From positions 2,091,875 to 2,155,874 of the forward strand of contig NZ_KZ454939.1 in NCBI RefSeq assembly GCF_002797355.1: DNA of 64,000 nucleotides, read 5' to 3'. The position numbers and the translations under genes were made by a program. Under the pieces are notes generated by a model, which searched no databases, had not been told where the DNA came from, and saw only the letters and a program-made list of their open reading frames with translations. The stretch is from Bacillus xiapuensis. Lineage in GTDB: Bacteria; Bacillota; Bacilli; Bacillales; Domibacillaceae. Positions 56,338 to 64,000 of this stretch are shown here, piece by piece; within the stretch, counting starts at the first letter, position 1, and each line of letters starts with the position of its first letter.

Positions 56338-57270
56338 TTATTTGCGGCGGTTCTTCCCTTGCATTCCGACAGGAACTGTCAAATAGCGAATACGCTCCAT
56401 CACTCGCTTTGCCTTCATCTCTTCTTTTTCCCCGCGCTGCGAGTACGTTAAATGATGCTCAAGTTCCGTATAGCCAAAATTGGAAGTGAAAAAAGTCGGC
56501 AAATTTTCGAGCATGCGGAATTGTAAAATAGTACCGAGAATTTCATCGCGCATCCAGCTTGACATCGCTTCAGCTCCAATATCATCAATCATCAGCACTG
56601 GAGCTTTTTTCACTACATCCAGCTTGCTGTTCATCGAATGATCGGAAAAGGATTGCTTTATTTCGCGAACGAATTCCGGAAAATAGACGATCAGTGAGGA
56701 TACGCCGGCTTCCGCTAAATCATTGGCAATGGCACCCAGCAAATAAGATTTGCCCACTCCAAAAGGTCCGTAAATATATAATCCCTTGGCATGGGAATTC
56801 TCAGCGTAGGCCTCAGTAAAGCTTTGCGCCGCTTCAATCGCTTTCCAGCGGTCTTGGTCACCGAGGTCTAGATTCGTAAACTTCGCATCCAGAATATCTT
56901 TGGGCACATAAAGACTTGAAATCAACTTTTCATTCTTGCGCTGTTCGTCATCACGGATTTTGCGCGGACAGCGGTGATAATCTATGTCGATGCCCCCCCG
57001 GCGCCATACGAGCTTCGGTTCAAATCCTTTCATAACATTGACGCATTCCCCTAAGCTCGGGCATTGGTCGCATGAAATGCTCTGTGTTTTGTACTCATAC
57101 AGCTTCATTAAGTTTCTGTTGAGCACATCCGGTGTCAATTCTTGCTGATGTTCCTGAAGAAATTGCTGGACTGCCGGATCCCGCAAAATCTCCTGCCGCA
57201 TGCTCTCATAACGGGCTTGAAAATCAGGAGATTTCGTGAGTTTATTAAGCGTTTTATCAATTTTCTTCAT
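56338..57270 (-). CDS. dnaI: Helicase loader DnaI
   Basis: 310 residues. N-terminal helicase-binding domain with a Cys cluster (CDQCPSLGECVNVMKGF … HRCPRKI), then an AAA+ domain: Walker A YGPFGVGKSYLLGAIANDLA, Walker B VLMIDDIGAE, sensor FTSNFGYTELEHHL. Loads the replicative helicase DnaC onto DNA in Bacillus. The start overlaps the dnaB stop by 14 bp. Confidence 0.95.
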   Translation of the reverse strand: MKKIDKTLNKLTKSPDFQARYESMRQEILRDPAVQQFLQEHQQELTPDVLNRNLMKLYEYKTQSISCDQCPSLGECVNVMKGFEPKLVWRRGGIDIDYHRCPRKIRDDEQRKNEKLISSLYVPKDILDAKFTNLDLGDQDRWKAIEAAQSFTEAYAENSHAKGLYIYGPFGVGKSYLLGAIANDLAEAGVSSLIVYFPEFVREIKQSFSDHSMNSKLDVVKKAPVLMIDDIGAEAMSSWMRDEILGTILQFRMLENLPTFFTSNFGYTELEHHLTYSQRGEKEEMKAKRVMERIRYLTVPVGMQGKNRRK

Positions 57271-58654
57271 CCTTTGTCACCCGCCTTTTTAATCGCCTGT
57301 TTTTAATCTTCTCTTCTAATTCACGCCTTTTAGCTTCCACATCCATTTGTCCATCGTCAGAAGGGACAGAATCGTCATCCTTTTTATGGAACCATTCAGG
57401 CAGCTTTTCCGTGCGCATTACCTTGCGGCTGTTCTTTTGTTTATTTTTTGCCCAATCTAAATATTGGCGGTGCTCATTCTTTGCTAGCTCCATCGCCTCT
57501 TTCACGGTTTTAACCTTCTTTCGCGCCCAATGCGAAGCGATCTTATCCACATAGCTTTTCGACAGCTTCATATCCGTTTTTATCAGGACATATTGAATAA
57601 GGACATTCACCACACCAGCTGGCAGCTTATGCTGAAAGAGCGCGCCTTCAATTACTTGCATGTCCGATTTCGAAGGAAGACTGCCGGAAATATCGATCAA
57701 AAGCTGTCTGGGAGACGTCGTTTCCAAATAATCAATTAATTCTTCTTCCTTCGTGCTCGGTTCTGGCGCCGCGGTCCGCAAAGCAGGTGGCTGCACTAAT
57801 GGGATGAGCTCCGGCAAATCATTCCCCTTCTCCAGCTGATACCAATCCCGAGCGGCTTTCCGCAAAACTTCCATGTCAATTTCATCTCTTTCATCCATGG
57901 CCGTTAACAATAAATTCTTCATTTCCAGCGGGCCAATTCCGTAAAGAAACGATAATTTTGCAATCATTTCCTTAATGGAAGGTGTTAATACAGCCCGAGA
58001 CAGCATCGCGCCCTTTAAGGAACTTTCAAGCAGGCTAAAATCAAACTGTTCACTCGAAAGCGGAACGCCCTCGCTGCTTTTGCGGGCGGCATAACGCTGA
58101 TCTTCCGGAAGAAGGCTCGCTTTCATCGCCTCTGGATCAAGCGTCATTTGACCAGCAGAAAAAACTTCCTGAAAGTCGCGGGTGACCTCATGATAAGCGG
58201 ATTTGTCAACTAGATGATCCGCAAAAAAGGCTTTTAGACGGGAGAAATGGCTGCGGCCAATTTTACGGAAAAGAAACACGTTCAGCATGCCGTCATTAAA
58301 AAAATGTTCCGGTGAAAGCGGCGGCTGTAGCTCATAGATAAATTCCCGAAGTTCATCATGTTTCCGAGCATATGTTTTTAATAAGCCGAGCGCTTCCAGC
58401 TGCAGGCGGCTGTCATAAATCTCCTGAATATTTATGTTGAGAAAGTTCATTAAATGATAATGATTGGATTCGCGGGCGCAAAGGCGATTCTCTTCCACTT
58501 CGGCCCACAGCGTCATATACAAGCTGAAGCTCCTTGCTCCAATCAGTGGCTGATAGAGCATAGTTAACACCTTTCGATCAAGCTCATGAAGCACGCCTGC
58601 TAAGCAAACCGAATACATATCAACCGGCTGAATTTCATTCCAATGTCTGTTCAT
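57257..58654 (-). CDS. dnaB: Replication initiation and membrane attachment protein DnaB
   Basis: 465 residues. Winged-helix-type DDBH1 domain in the N-terminal half (VLHELDRKVLTMLYQPLIG, LGLLKTYARKHDELREFIYE) and the DDBH2 region near 300-400 (LPELIPLVQ, LIDISGSLPSKSDMQVIEG, LNVLIQYVLIKTDMKLSKSY), with a basic C-terminal tail. It works with DnaD and DnaI in helicase loading at oriC and restarted forks. Distinct from the E. coli DnaB helicase despite the name. Confidence 0.94.
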   Translation of the reverse strand: MNRHWNEIQPVDMYSVCLAGVLHELDRKVLTMLYQPLIGARSFSLYMTLWAEVEENRLCARESNHYHLMNFLNINIQEIYDSRLQLEALGLLKTYARKHDELREFIYELQPPLSPEHFFNDGMLNVFLFRKIGRSHFSRLKAFFADHLVDKSAYHEVTRDFQEVFSAGQMTLDPEAMKASLLPEDQRYAARKSSEGVPLSSEQFDFSLLESSLKGAMLSRAVLTPSIKEMIAKLSFLYGIGPLEMKNLLLTAMDERDEIDMEVLRKAARDWYQLEKGNDLPELIPLVQPPALRTAAPEPSTKEEELIDYLETTSPRQLLIDISGSLPSKSDMQVIEGALFQHKLPAGVVNVLIQYVLIKTDMKLSKSYVDKIASHWARKKVKTVKEAMELAKNEHRQYLDWAKNKQKNSRKVMRTEKLPEWFHKKDDDSVPSDDGQMDVEAKRRELEEKIKNRRLKRRVTKDEEN

Positions 58655-58709
58655 CGTTCATCTAACCTTTCGATGAAAAAAGCTAGAGAACCCTTTTGTC
58701 TCCAGCCTG

Positions 58710-59168
58710 TTATTTCACTTTTTTTATTAATTCCTTCAATTCATCCAAAAACACATTAATGTCTTTAAACTGGCGGTAGACGGAAGCAAACCGGACATAC
58801 GCCACTTCATCGACTTCTGCCAGACGGTCCATCACCATCTCCCCGACTTTATCCGATTCAATTTCAGTATACCCTTGGCTGCGGATTTCCTTCTCTACAT
58901 CCAGAGAAATTTGTTCTAGCTTTTCCAATGATACCGGACGCTTCTCGCAGGCTTTCACCAGGCCCCGAAGCATTTTATCGCGATTAAATTCTTCACGCAT
59001 CCCTTCTTTTTTGACGACAATAAGCGGCAGGTCCTCCACTTTTTCAAATGTGGTAAACCGGTATGTACAAGACTCGCACTCCCGCCGGCGGCGGATCGAC
59101 CGCCCTTCGTCTACAGGCCTTGAATCAATTACTCTCGTGCCATTATGCTGGCAAGCTGGACACTTCAT
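58710..59168 (-). CDS. nrdR: Ribonucleotide reductase repressor NrdR
   Basis: 152 residues. Zinc ribbon C3…C34: [17 protein letters not shown] with [12 protein letters not shown]. Then the ATP-cone ([40 protein letters not shown]). Senses dATP/ATP and represses nrd genes. In B. subtilis it sits upstream of dnaB, as here. The 3' end is followed by a weak GCTAGAG…CTCCAGC stem before dnaB. Confidence 0.95.
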   Translation of the reverse strand: MKCPACQHNGTRVIDSRPVDEGRSIRRRRECESCTYRFTTFEKVEDLPLIVVKKEGMREEFNRDKMLRGLVKACEKRPVSLEKLEQISLDVEKEIRSQGYTEIESDKVGEMVMDRLAEVDEVAYVRFASVYRQFKDINVFLDELKELIKKVK

Positions 59169-59254
59169 CCCATCAACCCCGCTTCTTATTTGCTATAATC
59201 ATCATATAAAAAAGAAGAAAAATGCACAAGGCATGTTTATCTGCGCGAATAAGA

Positions 59255-59285
59255 AAAGGTGCATGCTTGTGCATACACCTGTTTT
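59255..59285 (-). terminator. Intrinsic terminator of speD
   Basis: AGGTGTATGC ACAA GCATGCACCT stem followed by TTTTCTT on the minus strand. Confidence 0.8.
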
Positions 59286-59286
59286 T

Positions 59287-59664
59287 TTAATTGATGGTTA
59301 TTTTTCGCTTTGCTTGAACAGGGCCCATTCCGCGAGGCATTTCCATGCTTTCGTTACTCTCTGCCTCTAAAGCCTCTGCGATATAGTTGGCGGCTATGTT
59401 CGGATCCAAATCACCGCATGTATACACATCTATGCTCGCATAGCCGTGCTCCGGGAAGCTGTGAATTGTTAAATGAGATTCTGAAATGATGACCACACCG
59501 CTCACACCATGTGGAGCAAATTTATGAAATACAACCTCGCGGATTTCCGCACCTGATTTTAATGCAGCTTCCACAAAAATTTGTTCAATTTTTTCCATAT
59601 CATTTAACTTTTCAATATTACAGCCCCATAATTCTGAAATGACATGACGACCCATTGTTTCCAT
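59287..59664 (-). CDS. speD: S-adenosylmethionine decarboxylase proenzyme
   Basis: 125 residues from the ATG at 59664; upstream in-frame codons belong to the leader. [58 protein letters not shown]. The Ser of [10 protein letters not shown] is the self-cleavage site that forms the pyruvoyl cofactor. Makes decarboxylated AdoMet for spermidine synthesis. A long 5' leader of about 120 nt follows a clear promoter. Confidence 0.96.
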   Translation of the reverse strand: METMGRHVISELWGCNIEKLNDMEKIEQIFVEAALKSGAEIREVVFHKFAPHGVSGVVIISESHLTIHSFPEHGYASIDVYTCGDLDPNIAANYIAEALEAESNESMEMPRGMGPVQAKRKITIN

Positions 59665-59791
59665 TGATCGTTTCCCCCTTTTACAATGTATGTTTTGGCC
59701 ATAGGCTTTTGTAAAAGTGATAACTACCACGGGGGAAAGTTAGTCCGAAGAGGTCCTAACCCTTTAAGTAGCTATTTTATTTACGGGAATT

Positions 59792-59820
59792 AGTATACTT
59801 GGATCGAACCGAATTTGCAA
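59792..59820 (-). promoter_or_regulatory. Sigma-A promoter of speD
   Basis: TTGCAA, 17 bp, TATACT on the minus strand. The leader that follows contains GTTAG … CTAAC around GGACCTCTTCGG and may be structured. Confidence 0.75.
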
Positions 59821-59902
59821 TAATCAATTTTGAATTTCTCTCTTAACAGCTGCGCCCTTTACATTTATTTAGCCTTCTTATTCGGCCGATGATTATTCCC
59901 GC

Positions 59903-59995
59903 AAAAAAGCTGACTCACAAAGAAGCCTGTACCGGTATACTGACTTGATCAGGCAGCATGCGGCATTTGACTTCTTTATTAGAGTCAGCTTTTTT
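59903..59995 (-). terminator. Long stem after gapB
   Basis: 14-bp perfect arms AAAAAAGCTGACTC (59903-59916) and GAGTCAGCTTTTTT (59982-59995) around 65 bases, with additional pairing AAAGAAG/CTTCTTT inside. Ends gapB; symmetrical, so usable in both directions. Shares GCTGACTC/GAGTCAGC with the stem after sdhB. Confidence 0.7.
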
Positions 59996-60003
59996 CATGA
60001 GAA

Positions 60004-61032
60004 TTACGCAGTTACTTCAGCTTTTTTTTTCATTTCTTTTGCCGTATAATTCACTAGATCGACGACTCGGCAAGAATAGCCCCATTCGTTGTCATACCAT
60101 GCAAGAACTTTCACTTTCGTTCCGTCTATTACCATCGTAGACAGGCCGTCCACGATGGATGAGAGCGGATTGGTATTGAAATCAACCGATACGAGCGGCT
60201 CTGTAGTGAAACCAAGAATGCCGTTCAGCTGATTTTGCGAGGCCTCGATGAATGCCCCGTTTACTTCTTCCACTGTGACTTCACGCTTCAAGTCTACAAC
60301 CAAATCAACGAGAGACACGTTTGTCGTCGGCACCCGCAGAGCCATGCCGTGCAGCTTTCCTTTCAATTCAGGAAGCACAAGTGACAAAGCTTTCGCCGCG
60401 CCCGTTGAAGTCGGAATGATGGATTGCGCACACGCCCGTGCACGGCGCAGATCTTTATGCGGATTGTCGATATTTTTTTGATCATTGGTATACGCATGAA
60501 CCGTTGTCATTAAGCCATTGTTAATTCCAAATTTTTCATTAAGCACTTTAGCTACCGGAGCCAGGCAGTTTGTTGTACAAGAAGCGTTGGAAATGACCTC
60601 GTGTTCGTCAATTTTTAAATCGCTTTCATTTACGCCCATAACAATTGTCACATCTTCATTTTTACCCGGTGCTGTTAAAATAACCTTCTTTGCACCCGCT
60701 TGAAGATGAAGAGCTGCTTTATCGCGGGCATTAAATTTACCAGTCGCTTCAATGACGATATCAATATCGAGATCTCTCCAAGGAAGCTCAAGCGGATCGC
60801 GGCTGCTCAACAGTTGAACGCGCTTGCCGTTGACAATTAATGCATCTTCTTCTGTTAATACTTCTCCTTCAAACTTGCCATGATTTGTGTCATACTTAAT
60901 TAGATGAGCAAGAGTCTCAGCAGGGTAGCTGGCATTTACCGCAACAATGTCCAATCCTTCCTCCAAAATGGCTTTACGGAACACCATTCTCCCGATACGG
61001 CCAAAACCGTTGATCGCTACTTTCACCTTCAT
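60004..61032 (-). CDS. gapB: NADP-dependent glyceraldehyde-3-phosphate dehydrogenase (gluconeogenic)
   Basis: 342 residues. NAD(P) fold AINGFGRIGRMVFRKAILEE, catalytic Cys in SNASCTTNCLAPV (about residue 153) and His in HAYTNDQ. The B-type is supported by the SpeD neighbourhood, the early Ala-Ser-Tyr (NASYPAETLAHLI) instead of NDLTD, and the 'AINGFGRIGRMVF' form of GapB. GapB works in gluconeogenesis and is repressed by CcpN on glycolytic carbon. Confidence 0.95.
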   Translation of the reverse strand: MKVKVAINGFGRIGRMVFRKAILEEGLDIVAVNASYPAETLAHLIKYDTNHGKFEGEVLTEEDALIVNGKRVQLLSSRDPLELPWRDLDIDIVIEATGKFNARDKAALHLQAGAKKVILTAPGKNEDVTIVMGVNESDLKIDEHEVISNASCTTNCLAPVAKVLNEKFGINNGLMTTVHAYTNDQKNIDNPHKDLRRARACAQSIIPTSTGAAKALSLVLPELKGKLHGMALRVPTTNVSLVDLVVDLKREVTVEEVNGAFIEASQNQLNGILGFTTEPLVSVDFNTNPLSSIVDGLSTMVIDGTKVKVLAWYDNEWGYSCRVVDLVNYTAKEMKKKAEVTA

Positions 61033-61092
61033 ATACCGGCTCCTCCTATATCAATAAATGTTATATACTTATTTAGTTTTTTGCCTGTGATT

Positions 61093-61103
61093 AGTATAAC
61101 ATA
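61093..61103 (-). promoter_or_regulatory. Possible CcpN operator at the gapB promoter
   Basis: TATGTTATACT on the minus strand fits the published CcpN consensus TRTGHYATAYW and includes a -10-like TATACT. It is 60-70 bp before the gapB start. Confidence 0.5.
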
Positions 61104-61175
61104 TTTGATTTTATATGGAATGGTTAAATCTTTAATTTCAGAAATTTAATTATTCTGAAAAATGCGGTCCACCTT

Positions 61176-61208
61176 CCAAAAAAACCGCCCTTCCTGAAGG
61201 CGGTTTAA
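61176..61208 (-). terminator. Terminator of coaE, overlapping its stop codon
   Basis: AAACCGCC … GGCGGTTT stem followed by TTTTTT on the minus strand. The proximal arm contains the stop codon of coaE. Confidence 0.8.
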
Positions 61209-61807
61209 GGCTGAAGCTGCCAACCATCCAAACATTGGAGCAGCTGCTTTCTTGTTTCTTCTATGGTGCCATTGTTGTCAATAACAGCATCGGCTTGTCT
61301 CACTTTATCGGAAAGAGGAAGCTGAGAAGCGATGCGGGCTTTCGCCGCTTGTTCGTCCAACCCATTGCGTGCCATTAGCCGCCGCAATTGCACCTCTTTA
61401 TCGGCAAATACGACGATGACCTTATCGACCATCCATGTCAACCGGCTTTCAAACAACAGCGGAATATCCATAAAGATCGTTTGCTTGCCGCTTTGTACAG
61501 CCGCTGCTTTTTCCTCCAGCATCTTGCGGCGGACAGCAGGATGGACAATTTCGTTCAGTTTCTTCCTTTCCGCTTCATCGTTAAATACTCTTTCTCCAAG
61601 TTTAGCCCGATTGAGTGTGCCGTCCGGCTGGAGAATATCTTCCCCAAATGCTTCCACAATTTGTGAATGCGCAGGCTCTCCCGGCTCCACGGCTGCCCGC
61701 GCTGCGATATCCGCATCTATGACGGCATAATCCATTTTTTTCAACATGCGGCTAACCGTGCTTTTTCCGCTGGCAATTCCACCGGTCAGCCCAATCACCT
61801 TCACCAT
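61205..61807 (-). CDS. coaE: Dephospho-CoA kinase
   Basis: 200 residues. Walker A LTGGIASGKSTVSRMLKKM, DADIAARAAVEPGEPAH, the LNEIVHPAVRRKMLEE helix, IFMDIPLLFESRLTWMVDK and the Arg-rich LID (LRRLMARNGLDEQAAKARI). Phosphorylates dephospho-CoA in the last step of CoA synthesis. Downstream of ytaF by 13 bp. Confidence 0.96.
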   Translation of the reverse strand: MVKVIGLTGGIASGKSTVSRMLKKMDYAVIDADIAARAAVEPGEPAHSQIVEAFGEDILQPDGTLNRAKLGERVFNDEAERKKLNEIVHPAVRRKMLEEKAAAVQSGKQTIFMDIPLLFESRLTWMVDKVIVVFADKEVQLRRLMARNGLDEQAAKARIASQLPLSDKVRQADAVIDNNGTIEETRKQLLQCLDGWQLQP

Positions 61808-61820
61808 CTTGATCCACCTT

Positions 61821-62453
61821 TCACATTTTAAACGTACCTAACAGAATCAATAAAATACCCGGCAAAAAAGCGACGTTCTGAACCCACCGAATCCCCGCAA
61901 ATCTTTTGCCGCACCAAAGCCCGCTCGTAATGAATAAAAAGTTCATCCCGGCGACAGAAAAAGCAAGAAGCAATGGCGGATAATTAAGCATGACCGCACC
62001 GATTCCCGCACCAAACGAATCAAGGGATAACGCGAACCCGAGCAGGAGGGCCTCAAAGCCTGAAATCGTTCCGGACTGATCCAAGTCGGCGGCTGCAGGA
62101 CGCTTTAAAATTTGTATAACTATGCCGATCCGTTTGAATTCCCAGCAGACAAGAGCGGCCTCATCTGATTTGCTGCTGTGAGGATCCGCCCGGAAAAACT
62201 GCCATAAAATCCAGACGCCGAGCAAGATTAAAACCGATCCTCCTGCACGTTTTGCCGCTTCCTCCGTCAGAAGCTGCCCAAGGATATGCCCGGTGCCCAT
62301 CGCCGCCAGCAGCGACAAAGCAGAACACATAGACAAAACAATGGAGGATCTGCCCGGCAGCGTTAATTTTTTCAATCCATAAGCAAATCCCGCATTGAAA
62401 CTGTCTAAACTAACAGCCGCGGCAAGCATCAAAAGAGATAAATAAGCATCCAT
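61821..62453 (-). CDS. ytaF: Sporulation membrane protein YtaF (MntP-like fold)
   Basis: 210 residues with six membrane segments (SLLMLAAAVSLDSFNAGFAY, SIVLSMCSALSLLAAMGTG, GGSVLILLGVWILWQFF, GFEALLLGFALSLDSFGAGI, LLLAFSVAGMNFLFITSGLW, NVAFLPGILLILLGTF). Two internal copies of A-x-S-L-D-S-F-x-A-G carry paired Asp, as in manganese exporters of the MntP family. Transport function is inferred; YtaF is reported as sporulation-related. Confidence 0.9.
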   Translation of the reverse strand: MDAYLSLLMLAAAVSLDSFNAGFAYGLKKLTLPGRSSIVLSMCSALSLLAAMGTGHILGQLLTEEAAKRAGGSVLILLGVWILWQFFRADPHSSKSDEAALVCWEFKRIGIVIQILKRPAAADLDQSGTISGFEALLLGFALSLDSFGAGIGAVMLNYPPLLLAFSVAGMNFLFITSGLWCGKRFAGIRWVQNVAFLPGILLILLGTFKM

Positions 62454-62520
62454 TCCATAGCTCCTCCCCTATCGGCTAATACGATAGTATATGGGGAAAC
62501 TCCATGGAATGTTCTGTTAC

Positions 62521-63357
62521 TCAGGAAGGGCTGTATGTTTGACAAATCGGGCAAAAATGCGTGCCTCTGCCAGCCGTTTTCCTTTTTTCAATTGGGGTGC
62601 CGCATGCTAAACAAGGCTCTCCCGCGCGTCCGTATACGAACAGCTTTTGCTGAAACATTCCTATCTGTCCCTGGCTGTTGACATAGGAGCGGATGGTGCT
62701 GCCCCCTTGCTCCACCGCTTCCTTGAGCGTCGCTACTATTTCCTGATGCAGGACAGTAATTTCCTCTTCTTGAAGGGAACAGGCCTTGCGTTCAGGATGG
62801 ATGCTGGCGCGGAATAAAGCTTCATCCACATATATATTGCCAAGACCGACAAATACCTTTTGGTCAAGCAGCACCGCTTTGATCTTTCTATCCGTTTTCC
62901 GAAGTCTTTCCTTCATATAGCTGACTGTAAATTCCTCTGAAAATGGTTCTGGTCCCAGCTGTGACAGCGGCAATGACTTAAATGCCTCTCCCCTTGCGAA
63001 TAAATGCATGGTGCCAAATTTGCGCACATCTCGGTATCTCAGCTCCGTACCATCTGTAAAGGTAAAAATGACATGCGTATGCGGCTCTTCTTCTTCTCCT
63101 GCATGATGCAGGCGGTATTTTCCTTCCATTCGCAAGTGAGACACAAGCGAATAGTGATCCAGTAAAAAAATTAAAAACTTGCCCCGTCTGAAAATATCGT
63201 GAATGGTTTCTTCCATTAATGCCTCGGCGAATTGTTCAGCTTGTTCTGGTTTTCTAATGATGTTCGGCCAGCGAACCTCCACCTTCTGGATCGTTTTTCC
63301 AACGACCAGCTGGCTGAGTGTGCGCCGGACCGTTTCAACCTCTGGAAGCTCCGGCAT
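62521..63357 (-). CDS. mutM: Formamidopyrimidine-DNA glycosylase
   Basis: 278 residues. PELPEVETVRRTLSQL carries the catalytic Pro2/Glu3. GKFLIFLLDHYSLVSHLRME, VGLGNIYVDEALFRASIHPE and QGGSTIRSYVNSQGQIGMFQ follow, and the C-terminal zinc finger is CLACGTPIEKRKTAGRGTHF then CPIC. Excises 8-oxoguanine and formamidopyrimidines. Downstream of polA, as in B. subtilis. Confidence 0.97.
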   Translation of the reverse strand: MPELPEVETVRRTLSQLVVGKTIQKVEVRWPNIIRKPEQAEQFAEALMEETIHDIFRRGKFLIFLLDHYSLVSHLRMEGKYRLHHAGEEEEPHTHVIFTFTDGTELRYRDVRKFGTMHLFARGEAFKSLPLSQLGPEPFSEEFTVSYMKERLRKTDRKIKAVLLDQKVFVGLGNIYVDEALFRASIHPERKACSLQEEEITVLHQEIVATLKEAVEQGGSTIRSYVNSQGQIGMFQQKLFVYGRAGEPCLACGTPIEKRKTAGRGTHFCPICQTYSPS

Positions 63358-63425
63358 CTATATCCCCCTCTCCTGTCGCCTAATGGATGACAAGCTGCCA
63401 CGCCACCCTTGTTTAAGAGCAGGCT

Positions 63426-64000
63426 TTATTTCGCATCATACCAGGTCGGACCATAAGAATAGTCAACTTTTAAAGGAACCTTTAATTCGACCGCGTGCTC
63501 CATCACCTCTGGCACAAGCTTGCTCATGATTTCGATTTCTTTGTTCGGCACTTCAAAAATTAATTCATCGTGCACCTGCAAAAGCAGCTTTGACTGCAGC
63601 TTCTCCTTCTCTAGCCTTGCCGCTGTGTCAATCATCGCTTTCTTAATAATATCAGCCGCGCTTCCTTGAATCGGTGTGTTCATGGCCGTTCTCTCGCCAA
63701 AACTGCGCAAGTTAAAATTGCGGCTTGTGATTTCAGGGAGATACCGCCGCCGATTCAGCAGTGTAGTGACGTATCCTTTTTCCTTGGCTTCGCGGACAAT
63801 TGCCTCCATATATTCTTTCACACCCGGATAAGAAGCGAAATAACGCTCAATAAATTGAGCGGCTTCTTTCCTTGTGATTCCCAAGTTTTGTGACAGGCCA
63901 TAATCGCTGATGCCATACACGATTCCAAAATTCACCGCTTTCGCTTGGCGGCGCATATTGCTGTCCACTTCTTCTTTCGTTACATGAAAGACATCCATGG
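63426..64000 (-). CDS. polA: DNA polymerase I (C-terminal part only)
   Basis: 191 codons of the polymerase domain; the gene continues past the right edge. [20 protein letters not shown] is the O-helix/motif B, and [20 protein letters not shown] is motif C with the catalytic HDE. Ends [13 protein letters not shown], typical of PolA. Gap filling and Okazaki-fragment maturation. mutM follows by 68 bp. Confidence 0.97.
   Translation of the reverse strand, partial: MDVFHVTKEEVDSNMRRQAKAVNFGIVYGISDYGLSQNLGITRKEAAQFIERYFASYPGVKEYMEAIVREAKEKGYVTTLLNRRRYLPEITSRNFNLRSFGERTAMNTPIQGSAADIIKKAMIDTAARLEKEKLQSKLLLQVHDELIFEVPNKEIEIMSKLVPEVMEHAVELKVPLKVDYSYGPTWYDAK

Overview
The window reads as chromosomal DNA of an endospore-forming member of the Bacillaceae. 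The gene order from clpX and tig through sdh, uvrC, trxA, etf, mutS2, pheST, infC-rpmI-rplT, thrS, dnaI-dnaB, nrdR, speD, gapB, coaE, ytaF and mutM to polA matches the Bacillus subtilis order. Spore genes (gerM, gerE, sspI) are present, and control elements are typical of the Firmicutes (T-boxes, an L20 leader, a FadR box). I cannot name the species. Nearly all core genes lie on the minus strand.

Layout. 1-3300: clpX (5' part), tig and a TPR protein. 3300-8500: an accessory island holding two CRISPR arrays (17 and 21 repeats of a 32-bp type I-C-like repeat), each behind a near-identical 166-bp leader. Between and after the arrays lie remnants of IS3-, IS30- and ISL3-family transposases and a decayed, AT-rich Cys-rich peptide (bacteriocin-like) cassette. 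No cas gene is visible in the window. The island ends beside tRNA-Arg(TCT). 8795-14152: ysnB-rdgB-rph, gerM, racE, ysmB, gerE, ysmA. 14307-25854: sdhCAB, yslB, uvrC, trxA, then the fatty-acid oxidation group lcfA-fadR-fadB-etfB-etfA with a perfect FadR operator. 25986-31155: a response regulator, histidine kinase and RND efflux pump. Direct repeats with 11-bp spacing sit in front of both the regulator and the pump, so the circuit looks autoregulated. 31341-43303: a 27-residue membrane peptide, yshE, mutS2, polX, cvpA, zapA, rnhC, a chemoreceptor, and pheST under a T-box.

43677-50560 is the second accessory stretch: an rRNA methyltransferase, sspI, small spore-coat-like Tyr/Gly/Pro-rich proteins, a compact operon encoding a SigO-like split sigma factor (sigma subunit, YvrJ-like peptide, RsoA-like subunit), a lipoprotein behind a palindromic operator, and a GH24 lysozyme with four LysM domains, three of them near-identical 174-bp tandem repeats. 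A Bacillaceae-type intergenic repeat follows.

50562-64000 returns to core genes: M42 peptidase, dUTPase, ysdA, the translation operon rpmI-rplT-infC with its AUU start, thrS with its T-box, the helicase loaders dnaB and dnaI, nrdR, speD, gapB with a CcpN-like site, coaE, ytaF, mutM and the 3' part of polA.

The most noteworthy items are the split-sigma operon, the paired CRISPR leaders with a re-acquired spacer, the decayed Cys-rich peptide cassette trapped between the arrays, and the two-component/RND circuit with its repeated operator.
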